The notes below the pieces were generated by a model, which saw only the letters and a list, made by a program, of their open reading frames with translations, had not been told where the DNA came from and ran no database searches. 64,000 nt of DNA, taken from positions 1 to 64,000 of the forward strand of contig JACCGJ010009915.1 in assembly GCA_013407085.1 (NCBI GenBank), in the 5' to 3' direction. Positions within the stretch are counted from its first letter, which is position 1. The number at the start of each line of letters is the position of its first letter. Below, piece by piece: positions 34,041-46,789 of this stretch. The position numbers and the translations under genes are program-made. This stretch comes from Atriophallophorus winterbourni. Its lineage: Eukaryota; Platyhelminthes; Trematoda; Plagiorchiida; Microphallidae.

Positions 34041-35005
34041 CTTTTCAATCTCCGTGTCTAGCGAGAGGTTATCCGCAATGGTTGAACTAAGATATGTGAA
34101 ATCATGTACTAGTTTAAGCTGATAGTTTCCAACAGTGATGATTGGAGGCGACAAAGTTACCTGTTAGTATTGTTTGGAATATTTGTAGCTCGAGTCGGCA
34201 AGTTTATGCGGTAGAACCTTACTGTCCCTGGAGTAGGGAGAGGAGAATTGCTGTACCCGTTTTCCCACCTGCTGATTTTTGTAAACAATCGGGTCACCGG
34301 ATGCAGATTTAATGGGAGCCGTTTTAAGTTGGTTTCGGCCAATGGCTCTCATGATCCCATCATACGTACCGTGAAAATCTCCGATATCTGCAGTTTTTAC
34401 ACATTGAGGCTAATTTCATTAAAGTAGTCGTTTGCACATCGCCTTGCAATCTGTTGGACCTTATTTCTAGCTGCTATTAGAAGTCGTCAGTTTTCGCCTG
34501 TTGGCATAGCTTTGAACCTCCAGAATGCTGACCGTTTCTCATCCAGCACAGCAGTCATCTCAGAAGCTTTTGCTTCGAACCAGTCGCTCGTTCGAGCTTT
34601 CTTCGGACCGAAAGTGGAAAGTGCGAATCGGCATATGCAGCTTTTTATCGATTCCCAGTTTTCTGAAGCAGTTTCGAGTTGGTGTTCTTGTTGAACTCTG
34701 CTGTGAAGGCTTTTGCGAATCGCGCAATTTGCACATGCGAGTGACGTCTATCCTAGGCTTAGCAGACATTTTGATGCGGTGAAATCTCTCGTGTGGAAGC
34801 TTCAGCTTTGCAAAGACACGTGAATGATCAGTGTTGCAGTATGCCCTTTTATATGATTTTGAGATGAGCACGCTTCCTATATTAGTGCGCTTAACAAGAA
34901 TAATATCAAGCTAATGCAAATGCTTAGAGCGAGGATGTTTCCGAGAGACTTTATGCTGTGGTTTTGTTTGAAATTAAGTGTTAGTGACACAGTCTGAACT
35001 GTGTA
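34041..35005 (-). pseudogene. RTE-like element remnant, minus strand, copy 2
   Basis: Nearly the same as 12380-13345 at an offset of about 21.66 kb. The minus strand reads SYKRAYCNTDHSRVFAKLKL, AKPRIDVTRMCK, MRAIGRNQLKTAPIKSASGD and QVGKRVQQFSSPYS. The same catalytic centre is missing at the same joint, so both copies descend from one deleted ancestor. A small extra deletion near 34730 removes the LIARF region boundary. Confidence 0.8.
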
Positions 35006-36669
35006 GGATACTTTCAAATATAAACATGTACAGTTTTTACATCGAAATATGTTTAGCATAATTAGCATAAATTGAACTTGCTGACAGTCGCTTTCCTCTC
35101 ACAAATCATTTTATGGAATTTATATACCGAATTTATCGAATACGGAAAATGTCAACGCAGTTTCACATTTCACATTATTATTTGCCATCAGACTGATCTA
35201 CTGATAATTTTTCTGTATTATATATGCTTCTAAAAATAATACGTAATATTTAGAGTGTTTTCGCCAGTGTCAATTTGTCTAATAAACCCTGTATATTTTG
35301 ACCCATTTTATGATTGCATTTCAAATATAACTCTAAATATGCTTGTGTTTACATCATAAAGTTGAATAAAGAAGGTATACATTTTTAGCACTGAATAATC
35401 CATTGAGCTATTTGCAGTAGTAATGTTGTTCAACTGTAGTCGATGAGCTCATTTTAAATCTATCGTCACCATGGCTTTTTCGTTTATGACCGACTGGTTA
35501 TCTGAGGTATGCAAGAATTTTTATAGTATCTAGGTAATAAATATCTGCTCGCGCATACGTAAATATCTGGTTTCCGTGAAGCAGAAAATTTGGACAGGTC
35601 ACAAAATAATCGGCGAGGGACATTTAATCTTATGCCATTTATTCATACAAAATGACTTAACTCGCTTTCCAGTTGAATTCCAGATATTGTTCATTCGGAC
35701 TAAACGATTTTACAAGTAATACGCTCATTTTACTTATGATTCAAGAATAACCATCATAGGTACCACAGGTTTTACAATTATCTGCGATGCTATAGATTCT
35801 CTTGTTGAAACATTTAATTAGAATATCAATGGTGCTATATTCTATCCGTTAAATTAGGTTCACGTTATTAAATTTTGATGGTCGGAATAGCTGACAATTT
35901 ATTCAAATATATCACTAACCACTGAAACGGTTTGCCGAAACATTTGCGTGTTTTTTTCAAATGCTCTCTGGAAATCGTGACTTATCGAATATATTCACCT
36001 AAGCGAATTAATTTTGTTCATTGAGATACATTTCTAGTCAATCTTCTGTGAATATCGTAAAAAGAAATTCGCTTATGTCAACATATGCGAGATACATTTT
36101 GTGTACGTTAGATTATTTCAATCAACTTACCGGTTTGTTGCGCAGCTTGACATGCAAATAAGTTGAGAGAATGTAATTTTTAATGTGTTTAGCACCGCTG
36201 AACATCACTCTAAATCTTGCATGTTATAAAGTCAGAGATGATGATTTATTTTTTTGCGCTGCTATGATGAAAAATAATATTTTTCTCAATAATTCCATTT
36301 CATTCTTAATTACTACACGATTCAATTAATGTTCAATGCAATTAATCACTCATTTTCCTTGTTGAATGATCAGCTAAAATTTAGGAGAAGTTTTTGATTT
36401 GAAAATTATTTTGCTTGAACAAAATTAAGGATGTTTCCGGACTGATTGCACTCATCTGTTTGAGGAAGCATGATCGGAAGCATGATATCATGGATTGATC
36501 TCTGATTTTATACCTTTACGCGTTTCTAGGAGCCTAATCAAACGTTTGCAAACTAATGATATGAAATATCCCGAAAACACTCGCGATGTGTGTGATGAAA
36601 ATGCATGCAAATGCGGATCTTTTTTCATTAACTTTGGCTTAGCCTCACATTTTTGTAAGTAATCAAGTG
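35006..36669. repeat. HOR-I modules A and B, copy without the solo LTR
   Basis: It follows 13346 onward. AATAAAGAAGGTATACATTT near 35370 is the empty target site of the 195-bp LTR insertion. Module B is truncated near 36669 at TAAGTAATCAAGTG and has lost an internal stretch near 36240. Confidence 0.8.
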
Positions 36670-37664
36670 TTTGACGAAACAAAATGCACAACTATGTTAG
36701 AGAATTTAGTCCGGTGGTTTCAACGAGTCCACAAGTTTATGAATAAATGGGTTGAACAGTTTCGTAGTAACAAAAGTATCCGAAACTGGAGTTTATTCTC
36801 AAACGTTGTTTAATAATTCTAATAGTAATGCCAACGCCAGTTGATTGTGCACAGCACAGATCCAGCTGTGGAGTTTAGTTGTTGACCTAATCCTTCGGTC
36901 GAACTGGACCGCTTCAACTTTCAAAACTCTTATAAAATTCTTTTTTGTAAGTGATTAACATTGCTGCATCATTATTGTATAATATTTGAATATTCTAAAT
37001 ATTTTTTGAAATTCTAGAATAATTATTAATAATACGTTAGTATAAACCTTATCGATAACGCACCTGGAGGTCTTGATGGAGCTGTAGTGGTTTGTCAAAG
37101 AAAATCACCGTTGAAATAAGGTGGGTTTGCACAATTGTGTTTCGATTTTTTGAAACATTTCTGAGTCTATGCTTAACGCAAATGCATGTGAAAGTCACGT
37201 TTTGCTGATAAACGATTTTCTGATTCAAATTGTGTTACTAATGTAGTAAGAATATTGTAATCATTATATACACCGATATAAAAATATGCATATATATAAC
37301 AGCGGCAGATTCTATGTTGTTATTTTTTTAAATGATGAAATGTTTTATTATGTCATTCTGGTCGTTACGTTTAGCTTTTTATTGATAAGATGTAAATTTT
37401 GTGGAAAATTAATGTTAAAATTTGGAATTCTCAGTATTTGCATTATTATTAAATTCAAAGTTCTTCTTTATAATTTTTAGGATGATAATTGACTTCTTAT
37501 CCGTTTGAAAAGTTTCATCAAAACGTTCCACAAAATATTCGACGCAGTACATTTAAGCTCAACCGATTGGTTTAGACAGGCTTAAATATTAATATATTGC
37601 AGTTGCTACAAATTCATGTGAGATTTCTTGATCGAATATTCTATAAATTCAAAACACAACTTTA
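36670..37664. repeat. HOR-II repeat E and D, partial copy
   Basis: It starts within E at TTTGACGAAACAAAATGC and runs to the hammerhead tandem repeat. The stretch 36690-38455 is almost identical to 59060-60826 (offset 22373-22374). Confidence 0.8.
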
Positions 37665-38275
37665 GTCATCCATAAGCGCCTTGAGTGCTTGACCACGAAT
37701 CATTATGTGATTCTGTGTTTGAACATCGTGATTCGTTGTACGGTGCCTATGCAACAGTGGCATTCAAGTATCACTCGTTTAGCATTTATCCACTGTTTCA
37801 AGGCTCACTGAACCTAATCTTTCTGTCTATATCTGATGAAGGCAAAAAGTCAGAATACGGTATTGGAGTGTGATTTTGGGGGATGTGAGCAACAGATAAC
37901 TTTGGTCATCCATAAGCGCCTTGTGTGCTTGACCACAAATCAAAATATGATGCTGTGTTTGAACATCGTGATTCGTTGTACGGACCCTATGCAACAGTGG
38001 CATTTAAGTATCACTTGTTCACCGTTTATCCAGTGTTTCAAGGCTCGCTGAAGCTAATCTTATAGTCTCTACCTGATAAAGGCAAACAGCCAGAAACCGG
38101 TATCGGATTGTAATTTCGGGGGATTTGAGCAACACATAACATTGGTCATCCATAAGCGCCTTGAGCGCTTGACCACAAATCATTATGTGATTCTGTGTTC
38201 TAACATCGTGGTTCATTGTACGGTTCGTTGAACCTGCTTCGCGTTGCTCGTCGAAGATCAGTGCTTGTACCAATA
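37665..38275. repeat. 240-bp tandem repeat with hammerhead-like motif, 2.5 units
   Basis: CATAAGCGCC occurs at 37671, 37911 and 38151, an exact 240-bp period. The first unit has CTGATGAAGGCAAAAAGTCA; the second has CTGATAAAGGCAAACAGCCA followed by GAAACCGGTATCGG. Both are decayed hammerhead cores. Confidence 0.85.
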
Positions 38276-38525
38276 GTGTACCTCATGAAATTTACTGATT
38301 TGTCCATAAAAAAATGACAGTAAGATTGTTTTGTTTGCCGAAGGTATGAATATATGATGTCTTATCAACAACGTCGAGGACATTTTTCTTGCTACCAAAA
38401 AACTTGATTTCATTGAACGAATAGACATTCGAATATAACATGCTTTTGAAAACGTATCAATCTAAGACCATGCAGATTGGAGCGGTGTGGCTTTTCTTAC
38501 CCATACCAACTTGGAGACCGAATCC
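38276..38525. repeat. HOR-II module F, truncated copy
   Basis: It matches the start of module F to about CTTGGAGACCGAATCCA, then is cut by an RT fragment. Confidence 0.7.
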
Positions 38526-39055
38526 AGACTAAATGTAAACAAATCCCCAGGAGCGGATGGCATCACATCGGATGTGCTCAGCTTTGTGTACGGCTTACCA
38601 GCCTGTTTATCTATTCGTTGAATAAGTAAGTTGTACCGAAAAATTGGATATCTGGCGTGATGACACCTATCTTCAAAGGCGGTTGCCGATCTGTCGCTGC
38701 AACTTATCGTCCCGTCACACTTTTACATGTTATTGCTAAGCTCATAGAACGTATAGTCTTGAAATGAATGGTTGCACACATAGAATAGCAGAATTTGTTT
38801 TCGTCAGCGCAGCATGGAGTTCGATCTCATCGCTCTTGTCTAATGAATCTTCTCACAGCGTTAGACAACTGGACAAAGCAGTTGGATAGAAGTTCTTGCA
38901 TCTACGTCTGCTACCTAGACATCTGAAAAGCTTTTGACAGAATCAATCATCATTTGCTTTTTCAACAAGTGATGCGTTTAAGAATATGTGATCCACTCCT
39001 CTCATGGTTGTGCGACTATCTGTCAGATTGCGTCGCAAAAATTAAAGTTAACCGA
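38526..39055 (+). pseudogene. second CR1/jockey-like RT fragment, different lineage
   Basis: Shifting plus-strand frames read LNVNKSPGADGITSDVLS, FKGGCRSVAATYRPVTLLHV, IAKLIERIVLK, SSAQHGVRSHRSCLMNLLTA, LDNWTKQLDRSSCIYVCYLD, KAFDRINHHLLFQQVMRLRI and PLLSWLCDYLSDCVAKIKVN. This is the KSPG-DG, RP, QHGF-R and YLD-KAFD order of a non-LTR RT fingers and palm. It stops before the GVLQG and YADD blocks, and several stop codons interrupt it. The text differs clearly from the CR1 copies at 9432 and 16745. Confidence 0.82.
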
Positions 39056-39466
39056 GCGGTACATTTATTCGTTTGCAAATTGTGCAGGCAGGTTGATATG
39101 TTAAAATATTGCAGTCGCTGCAATTGCCTGTGGGACATCTTAATCGGATATTCTACTAAATTCAAAACGCAACCTGAAAGATATATTGTCAAACAAAACA
39201 TTTTTTGAGATTTCGATTTCGAGTGGTTTATGAAACTCTGAAAGCTCAATTTCTCGCGAAGTTTTTTCACTAACATTGTTATGAAAAATGTTGATTTTCA
39301 TGCTTGAAATCCTCAAACAATAGGACCCAAAATATTCATTCTGACTTCGAATCAACAAATAATATATTTTTAAAATATAAAACTAATTTGAACGATGAAA
39401 ACAATTTCCAAAGATTGGAATTTATGAGAAAGGTAAATAAAATCATTTGAGCGTATATATATATAT

Positions 39467-39504
<38 letters not shown>

Positions 39505-39735
39505 TATGACGTGTAATGGTGTTTTGTCATAAAACCATGACAACATTTTGTTAGATAAACGTGGAAAAAAATCCATGATAAAAGCCAACAACAGGTTTGG
39601 TTGAGCTTTAAGCTAATTGTGTGTGAATATTGTAATTCTAATAATATTATATATATATATATATATATATGCAAGTAATCATAATAAAATTTCGTGTTTC
39701 ATAATTTTTCGGATGACAATTTTGTGATGAAACAG
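39056..39735. repeat. D-type repeat with TA microsatellites
   Basis: It starts GGTACATTTATTCGTTTGCA directly after the RT fragment and resembles 46375-46980. TA tracts lie at about 39455-39505 and 39647-39670, followed by AATTTTTCGGATGACAATTT. Confidence 0.75.
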
Positions 39736-40237
39736 TCTCACAGGAAAGCTATTGCTAAAACAATCCTAATGGTGCCGCCTTTATTTTCTGTCAATATAAC
39801 GAACTTCCGAGAGGCTTTATGTTGTGGTTTTGTTTGAAATTAAGTGTTACTGACACAGTATGAACTGTGTAGGATACTTTCAAATATAAACATATAAAGT
39901 TATTACATCGAAATATGTTTAGCATAATCAGCATAAATTGACCTTGCTGACAGTCGCTTTCCTCTCACAAATCATTTTATGGAATTTATATACCGAATTT
40001 ATCGAATACGGAAAATGTCAACGCAGTTTCACATTTCACATTATTATTTGCCATCAGACTGATCTACTGATAATTTTTCTGTATTATATATGCTTCTAAA
40101 AATAATACGTGATATTTAGAGTTTTTTCGCCAGTGACAATTTGTCTAATAAACCCTGAATATATTGACCCATTTTATGATTGCATTTCAAATATAACTCT
40201 AAAAATGCTTGTATTTACATCATAAAGTTGAATAAAG
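39736..40237. repeat. module A, copy
   Basis: It matches 24165-24646, including TCTCACAGGAAAGCTATTGC and the minus-strand end of the RTE endonuclease, and ends at the LTR target AAGGT. Confidence 0.78.
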
Positions 40238-40242
40238 AAGGT

Positions 40243-40437
40243 TGTTATATTTACAAGTAAGCACGAAGCACTTATTACCGAAAGAACAGCAAGAACAAAC
40301 GACCGGACTTGTGAACGAAACCAGTGTTAAATAATTGATGGACAGAGTTTAAATGCGTGGCGCGTGAGTGAGTGATCGATCGGAAATCAATAAGTCAACG
40401 CACACAGCGGACAGGTCTATGCAGCATAGACACAACA
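40243..40437 (+). mobile_element. solo LTR or TRIM-like insertion, second copy
   Basis: The same 195-bp length, TGTTATATTT start, CACAACA end and AAGGT flanks (40238-40242, 40438-40442) as at 24652. It was copied together with its surroundings and is not a new insertion. Confidence 0.75.
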
Positions 40438-40442
40438 AAGGT

Positions 40443-42518
40443 GTACATTTTTAGCACTGAATAATCAACTGAGCTATTTGCAGTAGTAATGTTGTTCAAC
40501 TGTAGTCGATGAGCTTATATTAAATCTATAGTCACCATGGCTTTTTCGTTTATGACCGACTAATTATCTGAGGTATGCAAGAATTTTTATGGTATCTAGG
40601 TAATAAATATCTGCTCGCGCATACGTAAATATCTGGTTTCCGTGAAGCAGAAAATTTGGACAGGTCACAAAATAATCAGCGAGGGACATTTAATCTTATG
40701 CCATTTATTCATAAAAAATGACTTAACTCGCTTTCCAGTAGAATTCCAGATATTGTTCATTCGGAAGAAACGATTTTACAACTAATACGCTCATTTTACT
40801 TATGATTCAATAATAACCATCATAGGTACCACAGGTTTTACAATTATCTGCGATGCTATAGATTCTCTTGTTGAAACATTTAATTAGAATATTAATGGAG
40901 CTCTATTCTATCCGTTAAATTAGGTTCACGTTATTAAATTTTGGTGGTCGGAATAGCTGACAATTTATTCAAATATATCACTAACCACTGAAACGGTTTG
41001 TAGAAACATTTGCGTGTTTTTTTCAAATGCTCTCTGGAAATCGTGACTTATCGAATATATTCACCTAAGCGAATTAATTTTGTTCATTGAGATACATTTC
41101 TAGTCAATCTTCTGTGAATATCGTAAAAAGAAATTCGCTTATGTCAACATATGCGAGATACATTTTGTGTACGTTAGATTATTTCAATCAACATACCGGT
41201 TTGTTGCGCATCTTGTCCTGCAAATAAGTTGAGAGAATGTAATTTTTGATGTGTTTAGCACCGCTGAACATCACTCTAAATCTTGCATGTTATAAAGTCA
41301 GAGATGATGTATGATGTGATCCCATGAAAATAAAATTGTTTACTTTATCAAACATATTGTGATTAATGACATTCGACGTTCCTGACAGAACATTATTTTG
41401 AAATTCGCACAAAACGGAAAAATGTTTGCCATTCGACTAAATTCAAACATTCTTTCCAAATTTGGTATAAACCCACAAATTAAATATTTCGACAAATGTA
41501 TGTCATTCGCCAATTTGGTTTGATTTCGCTCCTGATTTATTTTTTTGCGCTGCTCTGATAAAAAATAACATTTTTTCATTAATTACATTTCATTCCTAAT
41601 TACTACACGATTCAATTAATGTTCAATTCAATTATTCATTCATTTTCCTTGTTGAAAGATCAGCTAAAATTTAGGAGAAGTTTTTGTTTTGAAAATTATT
41701 TTGCTTGAACAAAATTAAGGATGTTTCCTGACTGATTGCACTCATCTGTTTGAGGAAGCATGATCGGAAGCATGATATCATGTATTGATCTCTGATTTTA
41801 TACCTTTACGCGTTTCGAGGAGCCTAATCAAACGTTTGCAAACTAATGATATGAAATATCCCGAAAACACTCGCGATGTGTGTGATGAAAATGCATGCAA
41901 ATGCGGATCATTTTTCATTAACTTTGGCTTAGCCTCACATTTTTGTAAGTAATCAAGTGATATAAAATTTTTGATCGTGTGGACGTTATACAACGAAGAC
42001 TAAATCGTTCAAGAGCTTTGGTGTTTTCCGTATTTTCAGGGCGGTCAACCACTCGATGCTAAAAACGATAATATTGTAGAGAATCGCAATCTAAATTCAT
42101 AAAATGACACAAATGTTTATTTATATTTAACTATTAAATTGTTGATAGACCTTGCCAAATATGCTTCGACACATTTGCCTTTCAATTATTGTTTTAATGA
42201 TATTAAATTTCTTGTGTTAAGATAATACATCGCTTGAGTGTATACTACTGAGCGCGTTGATATACCAAGAACCTAGTAGAACACACGACCATTCAAATGG
42301 TTTGAGCAATCCACATTCCCGATTGGATATCCCCCGTAGAGATTTGTTTGTGAATCATTGTTAAACTTGGAACGCATAACTTGATTAAATCATGCACTTG
42401 GGACTAGCTATTGTATTTACATGGTAATTCAGCGAATGCATTAACTACCATACGTTATGAGCCTGTCAAATTTGAGTCTTGTAATGGCATATTTTTTTGA
42501 CTCAATATAACTCGTTCT
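40443..42518. repeat. HOR-I module B, full copy with uninterrupted end
   Basis: It matches 24852-26914. At CTCGTTCT (42511-42518) the sequence continues CGTAAGCATTTTG rather than into CR1, giving the pre-insertion site. Confidence 0.82.
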
Positions 42519-43490
42519 CGTAAGCATTTTGTTAGGAGTAATGGTTTTCTACCATAGAAAGTTTAAGTTCTGTAGTTCGTGTAGCTACATTTTCAGGTGC
42601 ATCAGCGGTACAAATATACGCACTTATATTTAAAACCTCCTTGTCTGCATCAATGTATCTTGGCCTTTAAGGATATGCATTCTCTAACAAAACATTTTAA
42701 TGATTATCAATCCACACACAAGCAGAAATTATATAGATGAAAAAACACTTTTCTTGATTTTCAAATCATTTAGGATTGAGCGATTGAATTTTTGTATACG
42801 ACATTTGTTTCACGTGAGTTCAATGAAAGAGAGTTCACGGGCATTAATGAGATAATAAGGAAATAAAATTTCCACGAGTAAAAGATAATAATAATAAAAT
42901 TAATATTATTAATAATAATATATACTTTTCCATTGAAAAATCCCGGTCTCATCAGAAATTAAGTAATCAAAGCTTAACCACGTGTTTTACTTAAAATAAT
43001 GCTCCTCATTCTGGCTGTGTTAGTGAGAAATTCTCATTGTTCCTTTATTTCTCAATATTCCCTTAATTCGCTCCAATCTGTGGGATTCAGAACCTGGTAT
43101 CTTAGACAAATGTGCTAAGAGTCAACTTTTCTCTGATGCTTAAAAATGCTAAACATATTAAAAACTAAACATATTTTGCCGTTTTGTAATCAGTTTCGTA
43201 AAATTCTTCGTGGTATAGGTTTCCTGTTTCCATTTATTTCAGGAAATTATCTCCAAGAGACGTTTTGGTTGCCACCACCGTGTTAGCGCATAACTCATGG
43301 AACGTAAATGTAAAAAATTTCCGAGACCAAAGGAGATAATTTGAAGGCTGCTGAAAACCTCTAATCGCAATTCTCTGAAAATTGTTTCGTATATTTTACC
43401 ACATGATCCACGCTCGAGTGACACAGAACAAATTGTCAAGAAGACAATTAACACCGATTTATAAAAAGGTTGCAGGGGTTGCATTTATAT
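42519..43490. other. pre-CR1 flank and diverged module X
   Basis: About 525 bp unique to this copy lies between B and X. From about 43050 it resembles module X (GGTATCTTAGACAAATGTGC; GGTTTCCTGTTTCCATTTAT). No gene was seen. The short AATAATAATAA tract near 42890 is simple sequence. Confidence 0.55.
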
Positions 43491-44520
43491 TGTTATGACA
43501 ATAAAAATGCTTGTGAATTGCACGATTTGATGCGAACCGGTCTTCTTTTTAAAATCATGTTTGTAATGTATTTATATTGATGTGCTTTATTCAGTAAACA
43601 ATAAAAGTATAATTATTATTGATAGGTAAATAAAAATGTCATTGCCAACGAATCGCTATGTAATTGTGCAGCTGCTGGTTAGTGAATGTTGTAAAATAAT
43701 GAAATTCGAATTTGTTTATTTTTAAATAATAAAGGTATATAGAAACGTAAGTATTTGCTTAAATAAATAATTTAAATGTTCGTAGTAACAAACGTACCTG
43801 GAACTGGAGTTTATTCGCAAACGTTGTTTAAAAATTCTAATATTAATGCCCAAGCAAGTTGAGTGTGCACATCGCAGATCCAGCTGTGGATTGTAGTTGT
43901 TGACCTAATCCTTCGGTCGAAGTCGACCGCTTCGACGTTTAAAACGCTTATAAAATTCGTGTATCCTTTAAGTGATTAACATTGCTACATCATTGTTGTA
44001 TTATATTTGAATATTCTGAAAAAAACATGTAACCCCAAAATAACTATTAATAATACATTATTACAAACGTACTCAATGACACAACTGCAGGTCCTTCATC
44101 TGTAGTGGTTAGTTTAAGAAAATCGCTGTTGAACTGAGGTGGATAAGCACAATAATAATGCTAATTTTTGAAACATTTTTGCGTCTGTGCCTAATGTAAA
44201 TGCATGTGAATATGGTTTGTGAAAATTTTCACAATAATGAAATGATATAATAATTCGATTTCGTTGATTTTTTCAATTAATTTAGATATTTAGAAACGTC
44301 AGTATTTGCACAAACAAAAGATTCAATGCATGCTGTCATGAAAAACATTCATTAGTGTCTGTAGTATAAAAATAATTGCTAAAGAATCTCTACGTGATGA
44401 TTGAGCTGTAGATGCTGTTTGTGATTTTTCTAAATGAGAAATGTTAGATTAAGTCAAAGTCCTCTTGAGGTTTATCTTATTACCGGTGAAATACAAATTT
44501 TGAAGGTAATTAATTATAAA
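43491..44520. repeat. copy of 7520-8520 with an internal deletion
   Basis: 43600-44030 is nearly identical to 7520-7950 (TAATTATTATTGATAGGTAA; AATCGCTATGTAATTGTGCA). 44210-44520 matches 8205-8520. A different 180-bp stretch lies between. Confidence 0.8.
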
Positions 44521-44713
44521 TGCTTCTAAAAATAATACTTGATATTTAGCGTTTTTTCGCAAATGTCAATTGCGTAATGATCCTTGAATGTTTTGACATA
44601 TTTTATGATTGCATTTCAAATATAACTTCGAAAATGCTTTTATTTCCAACATAAAGTTGAATAAAAAAGGTGCACATTTTTTAGCACCGAATAATCCATG
44701 TATGTAATTGCAG
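44521..44713. repeat. module A fragment
   Basis: GCTTCTAAAAATAATACTTG to GCACCGAATAATCCATGTAT matches 20440-20640. Confidence 0.7.
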
Positions 44714-46789
44714 CAGTAATCTTGTTCAGCTGTCTCCACCTGTGACGGCAAACAGCCAGAAACCGGTAGTGGTGTGAAAGGGATGGGGATGTGAGCAACA
44801 CATTAATTTGACATTATATTTACTACAAATGTTTCATCAAACGTTTCACGAAAATTTCGGCGCAGGAAAATTAATCGTTTGCGATTTGTGCAGGCATGCT
44901 TAAATGTTGTTATATTGCAATCGCGGCAAAAGAAAATTCTAAGTATTCAATTTTGATAGGTATAAACAGCTCAATTTCTGTCGAAGTTATGCTTCTGTAA
45001 AATTGGTAAAATTAATGTTGCTTTTATTGCCTAAAATCTGAAAAGACATTACGACCAAAATATTCCATTCAACTTCAAATCATCATATTTTATATTTCCA
45101 GAATACATTTCTAATTTACAAGATAGTAACTAATTTATAAAATGCAAATCAGGAGATGCGTAAACGAAATCATTTTCAATCAGGGAGTCAAATGTTTTTA
45201 GTATCATAAAAATGGACTTTTTATTGCACTTTATTTGAAGAGATCAACATTTTGGATCCAACAGATGCTAGTCTGCTACGGGTAAATTGTATGATTCTGA
45301 ATAAACATGACAGTTTTTTATCAGCGCGAGATCTGGCAGAAACTATGCAGTCTTCTCATACATAAATTATTACTGTATTAGAAATTCGAATCTGATCAAT
45401 TCTTCATTTTTGCATATATACATGTATGTTTATAAATTTGCAATTGACACTATCTCAAAATGTGAATTTCAATTATACTGTGTGCGCGTTGTGTGTTTGA
45501 CGAAACAAAATGCACAACTATATTAGGGAATTTGGTCCGGTGGTTTTAACGAGTCCACTAGTTTATGAATAAATGGGTTGAACAGGTTCGTAGTAACAAA
45601 AGTATCCGAAACTGGAGTTTATTCTCAAACGTTGTTTAATAATTTTAATAGTAATTCCAACGCCAGTTGATTGTGCACAGCACAGATCCAGCTGTGCAGT
45701 TTAGTTGTTGACCTTCTTCTTCGGTCGAACTGGACCGCTTCGACTTTCAAAACTCTTATTAAATTGTTTTTTCTTGTAAGTGATTAACATTGCTGCATCA
45801 TTGTTGTATAATATTTGAATATTCTAAATATTTTTTGAAATTCTAGAATAATTAATAATATTACGTTAGTATAAACCTTATCGATAACGCACCTCGAGAT
45901 CTTGGTGGAGCTGTAGTGGTTTGTCAAAGAAAATCACCGTTGAAATAAGGTGGGTTTGCACAATTGTGTTTCTATTTTTTGAAACATTTCTGCGTCTATG
46001 CTTAACGCAAATGCATGTGAAAGTCACGTTTTGCTGATAAACGATTTTCTGATTCAAATTGTGTTACTAATGTAGTAAGAACTTTGTAATCATTATATAC
46101 ACCGATATGAAAATATGCATATATATAACAGCGGCAGATTCTATGTTGTGATTATTTAAATAATGAAATGTTTTATTATGTCATTCTCGTCGTTACGTTT
46201 ATCTTTTTATTGGTAAGATGTAAATTTTGTGGAAAATTAATGTTAAAATTTGGAATTCTCATTGCATTATTATTAAACTCAAAGTTCTTCTTTATAATTT
46301 TTAGGATGATAATTGACTTCTTATTGGTTTCAAATGTTTCATCAAAACGTTTCACGAAATATTCCACGCGGTACATTTAATCTTAACCAATTTGTTTAGA
46401 CAGGCTGGAATATTAATATATTGCAGTCGCTGCAAATTCATGTGGGATTTCTTGATCGGATATTCTGCTGAATTCACAACGCAACCTGAAAGATATATTG
46501 TTAAACAAATCATTTTTAGGATTTCAGTTTTGATTGATATACGAAACTCTGAAAGCTCAATTTCTCGCGAATTGTTTTCACTAAAATTGTTATGAATAAT
46601 GTTGATTTTAATGCTTAAAATCTTCAAACAATACGAGCTAAATTATTCTATTTAATTTCAAATCATCACATATTATTTTTTTCAAATATGAAACTAATTT
46701 AAACAATGGAAACAACTTTACAAAAAAAGCAAATTATGACAAGCGTAAATGAAATCATTTTCGATTGAGGGTATATATATATGTTATAA

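Noticed and set aside
37665..38275. Evenly spaced repeats that could suggest a CRISPR-like array
   Set aside because: The repeat is the whole 240-bp unit with no spacers, in a eukaryotic retroelement context.
46168..46380. A hydrophobic 70-codon frame repeated at 30891, 46168 and 49800, with an overlapping frame on the other strand
   Set aside because: Both strands are open at once, the residues reflect AT-rich codons, and flanking non-coding DNA is equally conserved between copies. It looks like a copied repeat and not a gene.
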